Source: Candidatus Sericytochromatia bacterium S15B-MN24 CBMW_12 (lineage in GTDB: Bacteria > Cyanobacteriota > Sericytochromatia > S15B-MN24 > UBA4093). From it: a stretch of 64,000 bases of DNA. The translations under genes were made by a program, and so were the position numbers. Shown one piece after another: positions 18,603-29,688 of this stretch. Where the stretch lies: the NCBI GenBank assembly GCA_002083825.1, contig DAZV01000022.1, positions 49,009-113,008 of the forward strand, given 5' to 3'. How positions within the stretch are numbered: position 1 is the stretch's first letter; the number at the start of each line of letters is the position of its first letter. Under the pieces are notes generated by a model. The model was not told where the DNA came from and searched no databases. It saw only the letters and a program-made list of their open reading frames with translations.

Positions 18603-20075
18603 CTAGCGACTCCAAGTGACCTCCCAGGGCCCCCACTCGCCGTTCCTCCCGCGTGCATGCACCCAGAGAAGCTGCCGACTCGCGGTCGTCGCAAACTGCC
18701 CGCGCGCCTCGTTTCCGGCGATGGCCAAGGGAATGCCCGTGCCGCTGGCGCCCGGCGTCCCCAGGAAGGCCTCCGCGCGCTCGACAGGCGACTCGGAGCG
18801 AACGAGAATTCCGGCCTCCGTGACCGCCAGATCGCGCAGCGCCGGCCCGAAGACGCCCGCAGGCCTGTCGGCGACCTTGAGCGCATAGAGCATCATCGGG
18901 CGGTTCTCGTTCCAGAATCGATCAACCCTCGAGTACGGAGGATCGAAGCCGTCGCTCCGCGACCCCACCTCGATCGTATACGAGAGCGTCCCCAGGGTCT
19001 CGAAGGCCCAGTCCACATCGTCGCCGCCGTTCAAGTAAAGCTCCGAGCCCTGCTGAGCCACGTAACCGGAAAGCTTGCCGAACTCCTTGCCAATGGCAGG
19101 GAGACGGGGATCGAGGGGGGACGCATCCTTGTGGTCCCAAGGCCAGAGCACCATGTTGCTGTAGGAGTGGAACGTCAACAGGAAGACGGGCTTCTTCGCG
19201 GTCATCAGGTCCCGCATGGCCTTCGTCTCGGGCTCCGAGAAGGGGGCCGTGCCCCGGAAGGTGTCCGACTCCGGATGCGGGCTGTCGCCGACGGTTCCCC
19301 AGGCGGTCGCGTAGTTCCGGTTGAGGTCGACCCCCACCCGCCGCTTACCGCCGCTCACGTCGTTGGTGTTCTTGCGTTGGCTATCACCCCTGGTAGCCAA
19401 CGCATGACCGTCCGGATTGACCATGGGCACCAGCCAGATCTCCCGTGTGTCCACCCATGCGGTGATCTCGGGATCCACGCCGTACTGGCCGATCAGAAGC
19501 TCTGCCATGCGTAGGACCATCTCGGGAGTGGCGAGCTCGCGCGCATGATGACATGCCGCGAAAAGAACCACAGGCTTGCCCGAGCCCTTGCCGATCTTGA
19601 GCGCCAGAAGATCCCGATCGGCACGCTTCTGCGTCTTTTCCCAGGAATCGCCCAGGTCGACGATCGTCGCGATGTCGCCTCGCTTCTGGGCCAGGGCCCG
19701 GAGCTTGGAGGCGACCTGCTCGTAGGTGTGGTAACCGGCGTCAAAGCGATTAAACAAGCGCCTATCAGGCAGCTGGGAGATCCCCATGCCCAGCTTCCGG
19801 GCCGTTTCTATCTGGGCTGGGTTGAGCGCCGCCTGAGCTTCCATCAGGTCGTTGTCCACCGACCACAGGTCGATTCCCGACCCCAGGAGCTGCGTGAGCT
19901 TGTCCCGGTTGCCATAACGGAGGGTGACGGCAGCCAACCCGGAGGAGTGAGTGAAGGCGACAGGCCCGGATTCAGGCTCTCCGCCCAGGAGCGAGCGGCC
20001 CTGGTCCGCCAGGGAACAGCCGGCCAGGACGCTGGCGGCGACGAGGGTCAGGACGAGCGGCCTGAGCATGGACAC
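18603..20075 (-). CDS. M14-family zinc carboxypeptidase, lipoprotein
   Basis: Exported metallocarboxypeptidase, 490 aa. GTG at 20075 is favoured because GGAGG lies 7 nt upstream; the ATG two codons later is 13 nt away. Lipoprotein signal ends LAGC (Cys20). Zinc ligands His177 and Glu180 (HARE) and His303 (TFHSYSN); catalytic Glu369 (YTIEVGS); substrate residues in VDLNRNY. The last about 90 residues look like a beta-sandwich extension. Likely trims C-terminal residues from peptides at the cell surface. Transcribed alone; two copies of a dispersed repeat lie in its upstream region. Confidence 0.93.
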   Translation of the reverse strand: MSMLRPLVLTLVAASVLAGCSLADQGRSLLGGEPESGPVAFTHSSGLAAVTLRYGNRDKLTQLLGSGIDLWSVDNDLMEAQAALNPAQIETARKLGMGISQLPDRRLFNRFDAGYHTYEQVASKLRALAQKRGDIATIVDLGDSWEKTQKRADRDLLALKIGKGSGKPVVLFAACHHARELATPEMVLRMAELLIGQYGVDPEITAWVDTREIWLVPMVNPDGHALATRGDSQRKNTNDVSGGKRRVGVDLNRNYATAWGTVGDSPHPESDTFRGTAPFSEPETKAMRDLMTAKKPVFLLTFHSYSNMVLWPWDHKDASPLDPRLPAIGKEFGKLSGYVAQQGSELYLNGGDDVDWAFETLGTLSYTIEVGSRSDGFDPPYSRVDRFWNENRPMMLYALKVADRPAGVFGPALRDLAVTEAGILVRSESPVERAEAFLGTPGASGTGIPLAIAGNEARGQFATTASRQLLWVHARGRNGEWGPWEVTWSR

Positions 20076-20231
20076 GGCGAGTCCTCCACGATCGATTGCG
20101 ACGACTCTCTGAGTCTACCTTAAACCGATCTTAATCTACAAGCCCCCGGTTGTCCGAGGAGGGGTGCGATGCGGTGCGCGGGGTGCTGGTTGCCTGGCGC
20201 AGGGGGGGCGAACTACTTCTGAACTACTTCT

Positions 20232-20340
20232 AAGGAACGCCATGGCTTCGCCGTTCATAGCCTTTAGCCGCGGGCGCCCCCCCTAAATCCCCCCCCTTGA
20301 TGGGGGGGCGGGGGGGGGGGGTTACTGATCCCAGGTTCCT
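20232..20340 (+). repeat. Dispersed intergenic repeat, copy A (type 1)
   Basis: Starts AAGGAACGCCATGGCTTCGC, continues with a TTCATAGCCTTTAGCCGC segment, then a C-run and G-run that can pair (CCCCCC ... GGGGGG). An SD-like AAGGA and ATG open a 14-codon ORF (20242-20286). The same core is at 20371, 34078 and, inverted, 37233. The gap 20076-20490 holds only this copy, copy B and the promoter region of the M14 gene. Confidence 0.8.
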
Positions 20341-20370
20341 TATCTCTCCCCATGGTGATTCAGAAATAAT

Positions 20371-20464
20371 AAGGAACGCCATGGCTACGCCGGCGAACAC
20401 CCCCCATAATCCCCCCATTGGGCCTGCGGGCCCAGTTAGGCTGCGCCTGAGCGAGGGGGGATGA
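20371..20464 (+). repeat. Dispersed intergenic repeat, copy B (type 2)
   Basis: Same AAGGAACGCCATGGCTACGC core as copy A, followed by the type-2 segment CGGCGAACACCCCCC and a C-run/G-run pair closing at the run of six G. The ATG at 20381 opens a 27-codon ORF to 20464. It ends 27 bp before the stop of the CorC/HlyC gene. Confidence 0.8.
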
Positions 20465-20490
20465 CTAACGGAAGATTGAGGGGGGTGGCT

Positions 20491-21810
<1,320 letters not shown>

Positions 21811-21888
21811 GGTTTGGGCCGCTCGCGCGGCACTAGAAATCCTCCTTTGAACTGAGAACGCGAAAGGGAGGTTTAGGTTCTCCCCGCG

Positions 21889-21898
21889 ATATTATAGC
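21889..21898 (-). promoter_or_regulatory. Extended -10 promoter of the CorC/HlyC gene
   Basis: On the minus strand TGCTATAAT lies about 80 bp upstream of the CorC/HlyC ATG, in the gap after the ABC-F gene. It matches the extended -10 form TGnTATAAT; no clear -35 box. The same nonamer stands upstream of the 5'-nucleotidase gene. Confidence 0.55.
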
Positions 21899-21926
21899 AG
21901 ACCCGATCAAGACCAGAGAAGGGTAA

Positions 21927-23834
<1,908 letters not shown>

Positions 23835-23870
23835 GCTCTCACTGTATCAGATTTGAGCCGTGGACGTGCG

Positions 23871-23900
23871 ACGAGGGCCCCGGTTAACCGGGGCCCTCGT
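23871..23900. terminator. 30-bp perfect palindrome between hup and uup
   Basis: A perfect 15+15 inverted repeat starting ACGAGGGCCCCGG and centred on GTTAAC, 60 bp downstream of the HU stop. It can fold on either strand; no U-run follows, so it may be a terminator, an RNA-stabilising end or an mRNA processing point before the Uup gene. Confidence 0.65.
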
Positions 23901-23960
23901 CAAACTCGACGAATTCTTGCCGCCGACGCCGGGATACGGCGCGGGGGAAGTCTTCTCGGC

Positions 23961-24236
23961 TTACTTGGCGACAGCGTCCTTGAGAGCCTTGCCGGGGGTC
24001 CAGACGGGGACCTTCTTGGCGGCGATCTTGATGGTTTCGCCGGTCTGGGGGTTGCGGCCTTCGCGGGCGGCGCGCTCGCGGGTCTCGAAGGTGCCGAAGC
24101 CAACCAAGGTGACCTTTTCACCCTCGCCGAGGGCGCCGGTGATGGCGTTGAGCACGGCGTTGAGCGCCTGGCCCGCGGCGGCCTTGGAGAGGCTGGCATC
24201 CTTGGCGACGGCGTCGATCAATTCTTCTTTGTTCAC
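23961..24236 (-). CDS. hup: HU-family DNA-binding protein
   Basis: 91-aa histone-like protein that bends and compacts DNA as a dimer. Family landmarks: [11 protein letters not shown] at the start, [21 protein letters not shown] (the GFGTF core), PQTGETI and the Pro-tipped DNA-binding arm, ending [15 protein letters not shown]. The start codon is GTG with GGGAGG 8 nt upstream. Single-gene unit ending in a strong palindrome. Confidence 0.97.
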   Translation of the reverse strand: MNKEELIDAVAKDASLSKAAAGQALNAVLNAITGALGEGEKVTLVGFGTFETRERAAREGRNPQTGETIKIAAKKVPVWTPGKALKDAVAK

Positions 24237-24515
24237 AGTGAATTCCTCCCTTTTCGTCCCTTTTTATCCCGATGCGGGCGCCTCGTGACGCGCAAGAGCG
24301 CGGTACCCGGTCATCCTAGCGCTGGAGCGCGGACAAAGCCGGCTCCACGGCGTGACAGCGTATCAGTCGGCGATCGCGGCTTCTGTGACCGATGTACGAT
24401 TCTCGGCCGGCAGTTCCCTCCGATTATCTCCCGAGACTGGTCGCCTGTCTACTCTTCGACTTGAGCGGACCCTCCGCTGGAGCAGCATTTGCCCAAGAGC
24501 CCACCTGAGCGATCG

Positions 24516-25067
24516 CTAGATCGTTCCTCGCCATCCGACGAGCCCGTTCCCCCCGAGGGTCACTTCGTTCGCTCCGTCCAACCGGTAGGCCAGTTCCAGG
24601 TTCGGCCAGAACAACATGGACGGGACGGCGGCGATAGACATACCGAAGAGCAATGGGCCGACAGTTCCTCGAAGGGTCCAGTCGCTGGTTGGCGAGCCCA
24701 AGGGGACCGCGACGTTCAGGGCCGGCTGCATCCAAACGGAATAGGTCGTGGGGCCTGAGACGCTGCCCCAGACATTAGGCGTCAGCCCCGCGCTGAACGT
24801 CATGCCGTAGGACCCGCCGTTGGGGACGGCGCCGAGTCGAACGGTGGCTCGACCCGTCACCGGGGAAAGGAGGGATCCCGAAACCCCTAGACTCACGCGA
24901 TCCGAAAAGGCGTAATCGAGGTTGGCATCCAGCAAGCCGATGGCCACCGCCGTCTTCCCCCCCTGGAAATCGACCCGAGGCAAGGTGGATGCGGCAACGG
25001 GCATCGCCGTGAGCGCGACGGGCAGCAACGCCAGGACCGTGGTTTTGAGGAGCTGTCGGCGGATCAT
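24516..25067 (-). CDS. Exported protein of unknown function, possible small beta-barrel
   Basis: 183 aa from the ATG at 25067 (GGAG 11 nt upstream); upstream in-frame Met codons lie in non-coding sequence. Signal peptide MIRRQLLKTTVLALLPVALT with a likely cut after PVAAS. The mature part alternates polar and hydrophobic residues with many Gly and Ser (for example VSLGVSGSLLS, YGMTFSAGLTPNVWGSV), as in small outer-membrane barrels, and ends GNGLVGWRGTI rather than in the canonical aromatic residue. No family is recognised. Confidence 0.6.
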   Translation of the reverse strand: MIRRQLLKTTVLALLPVALTAMPVAASTLPRVDFQGGKTAVAIGLLDANLDYAFSDRVSLGVSGSLLSPVTGRATVRLGAVPNGGSYGMTFSAGLTPNVWGSVSGPTTYSVWMQPALNVAVPLGSPTSDWTLRGTVGPLLFGMSIAAVPSMLFWPNLELAYRLDGANEVTLGGNGLVGWRGTI

Positions 25068-25372
25068 CAAGCATTCTCCAAGCGTCAATTCTGCAAGCAT
25101 AGCCTCGAAAGTATACCAGACGTGCAAGGCCTGGTGCCCCTCGGACGCTGGGCCTGGGCGTGAGGTCACGCCGCGGTGAGGAGGAGCGCGCTTCGCGGTC
25201 ATTCGCACGGCGCGTCTAGGGGTTTACGCTCCAGGCGTCGGCCTTCCCGTCGGGCGGGGTGGGCGCTTGGGATCGGGGGACGCAGCAAACGGCGGGTCCC
25301 CGAAGGAACCCGCCGAAAGTCGTCAATGCTGACAGGAATCAGGCCACCCGCGCGAGCGGAAACCGTCGCCCG
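25068..25372. other. Intergenic stretch, no gene seen except a hairpin
   Basis: Between the exported-protein gene and the tiny ORF at 25373-25441. It contains one stem-loop (25291-25314) and otherwise no ORF with a ribosome site. It could be the leader of the exported-protein gene. Confidence 0.5.
25291..25314 (-). terminator. Stem-loop after the tiny ORF
   Basis: GGCGGGT paired with ACCCGCC, extended by two inner GC pairs after one mismatch, loop CGAA. It lies 58 bp after the stop of the 22-codon ORF on the minus strand and is followed by GTTTGCTG, a weak U tract. It may end a short transcript carrying that ORF. Confidence 0.5.
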
Positions 25373-25441
25373 CTACAGGGTAGGGCTGACCTCTGGATTC
25401 AGCACCTCGAAGCCCGTCGTACTCTTACCAACCATAAGCAT
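25373..25441 (-). CDS. Tiny ORF (20-22 aa) with strong ribosome site
   Basis: Reads MLMVGKSTTGFEVLNPEVSP then TL and TAG. AGGAGGT stands right upstream (25450-25444); spacing to the second ATG (25435) is 9 nt, so the product may be the 20-residue form. It lies between Hsp20 and the exported-protein gene and is followed by a stem-loop. The SD is the best match in the region. It could be a real small peptide, a leader peptide or a RiPP-like precursor; no modifying enzyme is near. No family is recognised. Confidence 0.45.
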   Translation of the reverse strand: MLMVGKSTTGFEVLNPEVSPTL

Positions 25442-25542
25442 GTACCTCCTGTCTGTTTAGTTGAGGATGAGTTTTCCCCGAGGCCTCTATACCCACGGAA
25501 ATCATCCCGCTAAACGCCCGCTTGCCGCGTCCTGGGGGGATG

Positions 25543-25971
25543 TCAGGAGGCCTCGGAGATCTCGACCTTGCGGGGCTTGACCCCCTCGGCGATGGGCGCG
25601 CGGATGGTGAGCACGCCGTTCTTGAAGGAGGCCCGGGTCTGCTCCGGGTTGATGGGGGTGGGAAGGTCGATGGTCCGGTTGATCATGCCGAGCCGGCGCT
25701 CGGAACGGAAGAGGTTCTCGTCCGTCACCTCGCGCTCGTAGCGGCTCTGACCCCGGATGGTGATGCTGTCGGTGGTGGCGTTGACCTCGACGTCCTTGAG
25801 CTCGAGGCCCGGTAGCTCCGCTTCCACCACCATCTCGCTCTCGTTCTGGTAGACGTCGACGAGCGGCAGCCCCATGGTGAGGGTCGACCCCATCACGTCC
25901 TCGAACATTCGGTTGATCTGATCTCTCAGGGAACGCATTCCCACGGGGGGTTCCCAGCGGGTGAGTGCCAT
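25543..25971 (-). CDS. hsp20: Hsp20/alpha-crystallin small heat-shock protein
   Basis: 142-aa ATP-independent holdase. N-terminal arm (RTLRDQINRMFEDVM-like region), then an alpha-crystallin domain from about 42 to 130 with VYQNESEMVVEAELPGLELK, the beta-strand DSITIRGQSR, and the C-terminal FKNGVLTIRAP. The Ile-x-Ile type tail motif is replaced by RKVEIS. Start at 25971 with AAGGAGGT. A hairpin abuts the ribosome site. Preceded by its own upstream region, so probably separately regulated. Confidence 0.95.
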   Translation of the reverse strand: MALTRWEPPVGMRSLRDQINRMFEDVMGSTLTMGLPLVDVYQNESEMVVEAELPGLELKDVEVNATTDSITIRGQSRYEREVTDENLFRSERRLGMINRTIDLPTPINPEQTRASFKNGVLTIRAPIAEGVKPRKVEISEAS

Positions 25972-25981
25972 GGCGACCTCC

Positions 25982-25998
25982 TTCCGGCGAGGCCGGAA
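25982..25998 (-). promoter_or_regulatory. Hairpin just before the Hsp20 ribosome site
   Basis: TTCCGGC and GCCGGAA with a 3-nt loop. On the Hsp20 transcript its right arm runs straight into GGAGG, nine nucleotides or less before the start codon. It may affect ribosome access or mRNA stability with temperature; no ROSE or fourU motif is visible. Confidence 0.35.
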
Positions 25999-26093
25999 TT
26001 ATTCGACTCTGCAAAGGAAAGTTTAAAGTCGGCCCCGGGGGGTCGCAAGGGACGGGTGCCTGAACGGGGCGGCCGCGCTGATCCTCGCGGGCC

Positions 26094-26122
26094 TTGACCC
26101 CCTCGCGGGCCCGCTATATATT
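26094..26122 (+). promoter_or_regulatory. Likely promoter of the site-2 protease gene
   Basis: TTGACC (26094-26099), 17-bp spacer, TATATT (26117-26122), about 35 bp upstream of the ATG at 26156. Good match to a housekeeping-sigma promoter. Confidence 0.6.
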
Positions 26123-26155
26123 AAGTTTCGTGAACCACTCGGAGAGGAGGGATCC

Positions 26156-27271
26156 ATGCGCGGCTTTCGAATCGGGAAGGCCTTCGGCATTCCCATCGAG
26201 GTCAACGCCTCGTGGCTGGTGATCTTCGGCCTGATCCTGTGGTCGCTTTCCGCCGTGCTCTTTCCGGCGACGCTGCCGGGGCAGGGCGACGCGCTCTACT
26301 GGCTCATGGGTCTGGGCACGACGCTGGCCTTCTTCGGCTCGCTGCTCCTGCATGAGCTTTCCCACTCCCTGGTGAGCCGGCACTTCGGCCTCCAGGTTCG
26401 TCGGATCATCCTCTTCATCTTCGGCGGCATCTCCGAGGCCACCGAGGAGATGCCGAGCGCCAAGGTGGAGTTCTGGGTGGGGATCGCGGGCCCCCTCATG
26501 AGCGTCCTGCTCGGCGTTCTCAGCGGGGGCCTCTCGCTGCTCGCGGCGGGCATCGGGAACGATCCGCTGACGGTGGTCTTCCAGTGGCTGGCCATCGTGA
26601 ACATCGCCCTGGCGGTCTTCAACATGCTGCCGGGCTTCCCGCTCGACGGAGGGCGGGTCCTGCGGGCCGCCGCGTGGCAGATCACCGGGAGCCATCGCCG
26701 CGCCACCCGGATAGCCACCCGCGGCGGGCAGATCATCGCGGGCCTGCTCCTCGCCTGGGCCGCGCTGCGCTTCGTGAATGGCGATTTCCTCGGCGGGGTC
26801 TGGGTCGGCTTCCTGGGCTACCTGCTCTTCCAGGCTGCGAGCAGTTCCTACGGAGATCTGGTGATCAAGGATGCCCTGAGTCGCGTCGGCGTCGCCGACC
26901 TCATGAGCCGGAACGTGACGAGCCTGCACCCCGAGATGACCGTTCGCGACGCCGTGGACTCCACGCTCTCCCGACATGCCTTCGGCGGCTACCCCGTGGC
27001 CGACGGTCACGTTCACGGCATCCTCCAGGCCAACGACGTCAAGCGGGTTCCCGCGGGGGAGTGGCCCCGGTTGCGCGTCACCGAGCTGATGAAGCCCCTC
27101 GACGATACCGAGGTGCTGAGTCCCCAGACCCCGGTCTCCGAGGCCCTGGAACGCTTCAACCGCCTGGGAGTGGGAAGACTCCCCGTCATACAGGACGGGG
27201 AGCTCGTGGGGATTCTCAGCCAGAGCGACGTCCTGCGCTGGCTCGAATGGCATCCGGAGGCCGCGAAGTAA
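26156..27271 (+). CDS. M50 site-2 metalloprotease with CBS pair
   Basis: Intramembrane zinc protease, 371 aa. The zinc motif HELSH (66-70) lies in a membrane helix and the third ligand Asp164 in NMLPGFPLDGG; five to six membrane helices fill residues 1-235. Two CBS domains follow (about 250-365), probably binding an adenosine nucleotide. This is the class of CBS-bearing M50 peptidases common in Cyanobacteria and Actinobacteria, distinct from RseP (no PDZ). It likely cleaves membrane-embedded regulators; its substrate is unknown. RBS GGAGAGGAGG before the ATG; consensus-like promoter upstream. Confidence 0.93.
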   Translation: MRGFRIGKAFGIPIEVNASWLVIFGLILWSLSAVLFPATLPGQGDALYWLMGLGTTLAFFGSLLLHELSHSLVSRHFGLQVRRIILFIFGGISEATEEMPSAKVEFWVGIAGPLMSVLLGVLSGGLSLLAAGIGNDPLTVVFQWLAIVNIALAVFNMLPGFPLDGGRVLRAAAWQITGSHRRATRIATRGGQIIAGLLLAWAALRFVNGDFLGGVWVGFLGYLLFQAASSSYGDLVIKDALSRVGVADLMSRNVTSLHPEMTVRDAVDSTLSRHAFGGYPVADGHVHGILQANDVKRVPAGEWPRLRVTELMKPLDDTEVLSPQTPVSEALERFNRLGVGRLPVIQDGELVGILSQSDVLRWLEWHPEAAK

Positions 27272-27284
27272 CTGACGGCCTCGC

Positions 27285-27866
27285 CTAGGCGGGGGTTCCC
27301 AGCGACATGGCGGCCGGCGAGCCGGAAGCGGGGGCCACTGTGCGCAGGCAGTCCTCGATGAGGTCGCGGGAGAGGGGAACCAACTCGTCGCAGGCGTCGA
27401 GAAGCTCGTCATGGGCCGCTCCCGGGGCGTAGCAGAGCGTCACCAGCACGCCGGCGTCCTTGGCGATGGCGATTGCCGGCACGAAGTCCGAATCCCCCGC
27501 CACCAGGACCGCTTCCTTGATCTGGCCGCTCACCGAAAGCCGGACCAGATCCGACGCCAGCAGGATGTCCACTCGCCGCTGCACGTACTCGGTCCCCCGC
27601 TTGATGAGCCGCCCCTGGCGGAGTTCGAAGCGCGGCAGTCGCGAGAGGTAGCGCACGAAGGAAAGCTTGGCCTGGAACATGTTCCGCTCCTCGGGCGTCG
27701 GAGTCGGAGACTGATAGGGCATGCAGTAGTAATAGTAGGTACGAAGCAAGGGCATGTCGCCCTGGATCGACTCGATGAACCGCCCGTAATCCAGTCTCGG
27801 GCGCCCAAGCGTCTCCAGCGCCTTGTTCAGATACCCCTCGTCGATGAAAATCGCCACGCGTTCCAA
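27285..27866 (-). CDS. NYN-domain (LabA/DUF88) family protein
   Basis: 193-aa PIN-like nuclease-fold protein. Acidic active-site residues: Asp in AIFIDEGYLNKAL (N-term), the Asp of RRVDILLASDL and the Asp in VLVAGDSDFVPAI, the classical NYN arrangement. Start TTG at 27866 with GGGGAGG 4 nt upstream; a GTG three codons later is 13 nt away. The family acts on RNA or is regulatory (LabA in cyanobacterial clock output); the role here is unknown. It is convergent with the site-2 protease (13-bp gap) and stands alone. Confidence 0.85.
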   Translation of the reverse strand: MERVAIFIDEGYLNKALETLGRPRLDYGRFIESIQGDMPLLRTYYYYCMPYQSPTPTPEERNMFQAKLSFVRYLSRLPRFELRQGRLIKRGTEYVQRRVDILLASDLVRLSVSGQIKEAVLVAGDSDFVPAIAIAKDAGVLVTLCYAPGAAHDELLDACDELVPLSRDLIEDCLRTVAPASGSPAAMSLGTPA

Positions 27867-27991
27867 GACGCCTCCCCATTGAAAAACCGCCGCGCTGCGC
27901 GGCGGATCATGATTACAGTGGGCAGTCTAGCGAAGCCCGATCGGCCCTGTCAACCAGGCCCCGGGGCGCCGATCCGATCGGCCGACTACCG

Positions 27992-28000
27992 TGATATGAT
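27992..28000 (+). promoter_or_regulatory. Extended -10 element upstream of yifB
   Basis: TGATATGAT (TGn-TATGAT) about 47 bp before the yifB start; no clear -35. Confidence 0.45.
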
Positions 28001-28046
28001 TAAGTAGTCTAGAATTTAAATCAAACGTCGTCGATCGGAGGGCGTC

Positions 28047-29576
28047 ATGCTGGCCATCTGCAAGAGCGGGGCGGTCCTGGGGGTCGACGGCTACCTGGTG
28101 GACGTCGAGGTGGACGTTTCCGGGGGATTGCCGGCCGTGATTCTCGTCGGGCTTGGCGACGCCGCCATCATGGAGAGCCGGGACCGGGTCCGATCGGCGC
28201 TCCGAAACGCGGGGTACGATTTTCCATACGAGCGCGTGACGATCAACCTGGCTCCGGCCGATATCCGCAAGGTCGGCCCGCTCTACGATCTTCCCATCGC
28301 GGTGGGGATTCTCGCGGCGAGTTCCCAGCTGAAAACGGGGGTTTTAGGGCGTTTCATGCTCATGGGGGAGCTTTCGTTGGATGGCCATCTCCGGCCGGTT
28401 TCGGGGGTGCTTCCGATCGCGCTGGAGGCGCAGCGCGCGGGCCTTTCGGCGATCGTTCTGCCGCTGGCGAATGCGTCGGAGGCCTCCCTGGTGGAGGGCC
28501 TGACGGTATACGGCGTGGCTTCCCTCCAGGATGCCTGCGCGCTCTTGCGCGATCCGGGCGGGCGGGAGCCTTTCCGGGCGGGGAGCCTTTGCCTGGATGG
28601 CGTGGACCCCCAGGGCGCCGACTTCTCCGAGGTGAAGGGGCAAGAGCAGGCGCGTCGCGCGCTGGAGGTCTCGGCGGGGGGCGGCCACAATGCCCTGCTC
28701 GTCGGTTCTCCGGGGTCGGGAAAGACCATGCTCGCCCGCCGTTTACCGGGGATTCTTCCGCCGTTGAGCCGGGAGGAATGCCTGGAGGTCAGCAAGATCT
28801 ACTCGACGGCGGGGCTGCTGAGCGGCGATCGCCCCCTGATCACCCGTCGCCCCTTCCGGAGCCCGCATCACTCGATCTCTCCGGCGGGTCTGGTCGGCGG
28901 ATCGGCCACGGCGCGCCCCGGCGAGGTCTCCTTGTCCCACGCGGGGATTCTATTCCTCGACGAGATCAACGAATTCTCCCGCTCGGTGCTCGAGGTCATG
29001 CGCCAGCCCCTGGAGGATCGGACGGTGACGATCAGCCGGGCGCGGCTCTCCTTGACCTACCCCGCCGACTTCACCCTGGTGGCTGCGAGCAACCCTTGCC
29101 CCTGCGGGTTTCGGGGGGACGCGCTGAAGCCCTGTTCCTGCTCCGACCTTCAGGCCGATCGTTACTGGTCCCGGCTCTCGGGCCCTTTGCTCGACCGGAT
29201 CGATCTGCAGATTTCCGTGCCGCGGCTCGGCCCGGAGGAGCTGCTGTCGAGCAAGGGCGCCGAGTCCTCGGAGGCCATCCGCGCGCGGGTCCTGGAGGCA
29301 CGCGCGCGGCAGTCCTGGCGGTTTCGGGCGGTCCGGGGGGTGTACTCCAACTCCGCGATGACTCCGCGGCTGATCCGGGAGCATGTCAGGCTAGACAGTG
29401 ACGGTGAGGGGCTTCTCGGGCTGGCGATCGCCCAACTGTCGCTGTCTGCGCGATCTTACGACCGGATCCTCAAGGTTTCCCGGACCATTGCGGACCTCGC
29501 GGCCTCCGACGCCGTTCTCCCCGTCCACGTGGCCGAGGCCATCCAGTACCGCATGCTCGATCGCGGCAAGCGCTAA
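28047..29576 (+). CDS. comM: YifB/ComM family Mg-chelatase-like AAA ATPase
   Basis: 509 aa. An N-terminal ChlI-like domain (about 1-175, VDVEVDVSGGLPAVILVGLGD), an AAA domain with Walker A GSPGSGKT and Walker B ILFLDEINEF, and a C-terminal Mg-chelatase-type segment (ARQSWRFRAVRG to the end). In Vibrio and Haemophilus, ComM is a hexameric helicase that aids branch migration in natural transformation. Many bacteria without known competence carry it. No dprA is next to it in this window, the usual neighbour. RBS CGGAGGG before ATG 28047. Confidence 0.93.
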   Translation: MLAICKSGAVLGVDGYLVDVEVDVSGGLPAVILVGLGDAAIMESRDRVRSALRNAGYDFPYERVTINLAPADIRKVGPLYDLPIAVGILAASSQLKTGVLGRFMLMGELSLDGHLRPVSGVLPIALEAQRAGLSAIVLPLANASEASLVEGLTVYGVASLQDACALLRDPGGREPFRAGSLCLDGVDPQGADFSEVKGQEQARRALEVSAGGGHNALLVGSPGSGKTMLARRLPGILPPLSREECLEVSKIYSTAGLLSGDRPLITRRPFRSPHHSISPAGLVGGSATARPGEVSLSHAGILFLDEINEFSRSVLEVMRQPLEDRTVTISRARLSLTYPADFTLVAASNPCPCGFRGDALKPCSCSDLQADRYWSRLSGPLLDRIDLQISVPRLGPEELLSSKGAESSEAIRARVLEARARQSWRFRAVRGVYSNSAMTPRLIREHVRLDSDGEGLLGLAIAQLSLSARSYDRILKVSRTIADLAASDAVLPVHVAEAIQYRMLDRGKR

Positions 29577-29577
29577 C

Positions 29578-29688
29578 ATCCTTTCATCACGGGACGGAAG
29601 CCGGCCGAGAGCCCAAATCCTTTCATCGCGGCGCGGGAGCTGGCCGAGAGCCAAATTCCTTCCATCACGGCGCGGGAGCTGGGTTGAG
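29578..29688. repeat. Three tandem copies of a 38-39 bp unit
   Basis: Units begin ATCCTTTCATC (29578), ATCCTTTCATC (29617) and ATTCCTTCCATC (29655); units 2 and 3 share CGGCGCGGGAGCTGG. Unit 3 contains the last codons of the M20 gene, so the other two look like decayed duplications of its 3' end. They fill the gap between convergent yifB and M20 genes. Confidence 0.75.

Noticed and set aside
25373..25441. Tiny ORF as PqqA (PQQ precursor)
   Set aside because: Lacks the Glu-x3-Tyr pair that PqqA needs; only GFEV is similar, and no pqq gene is near.
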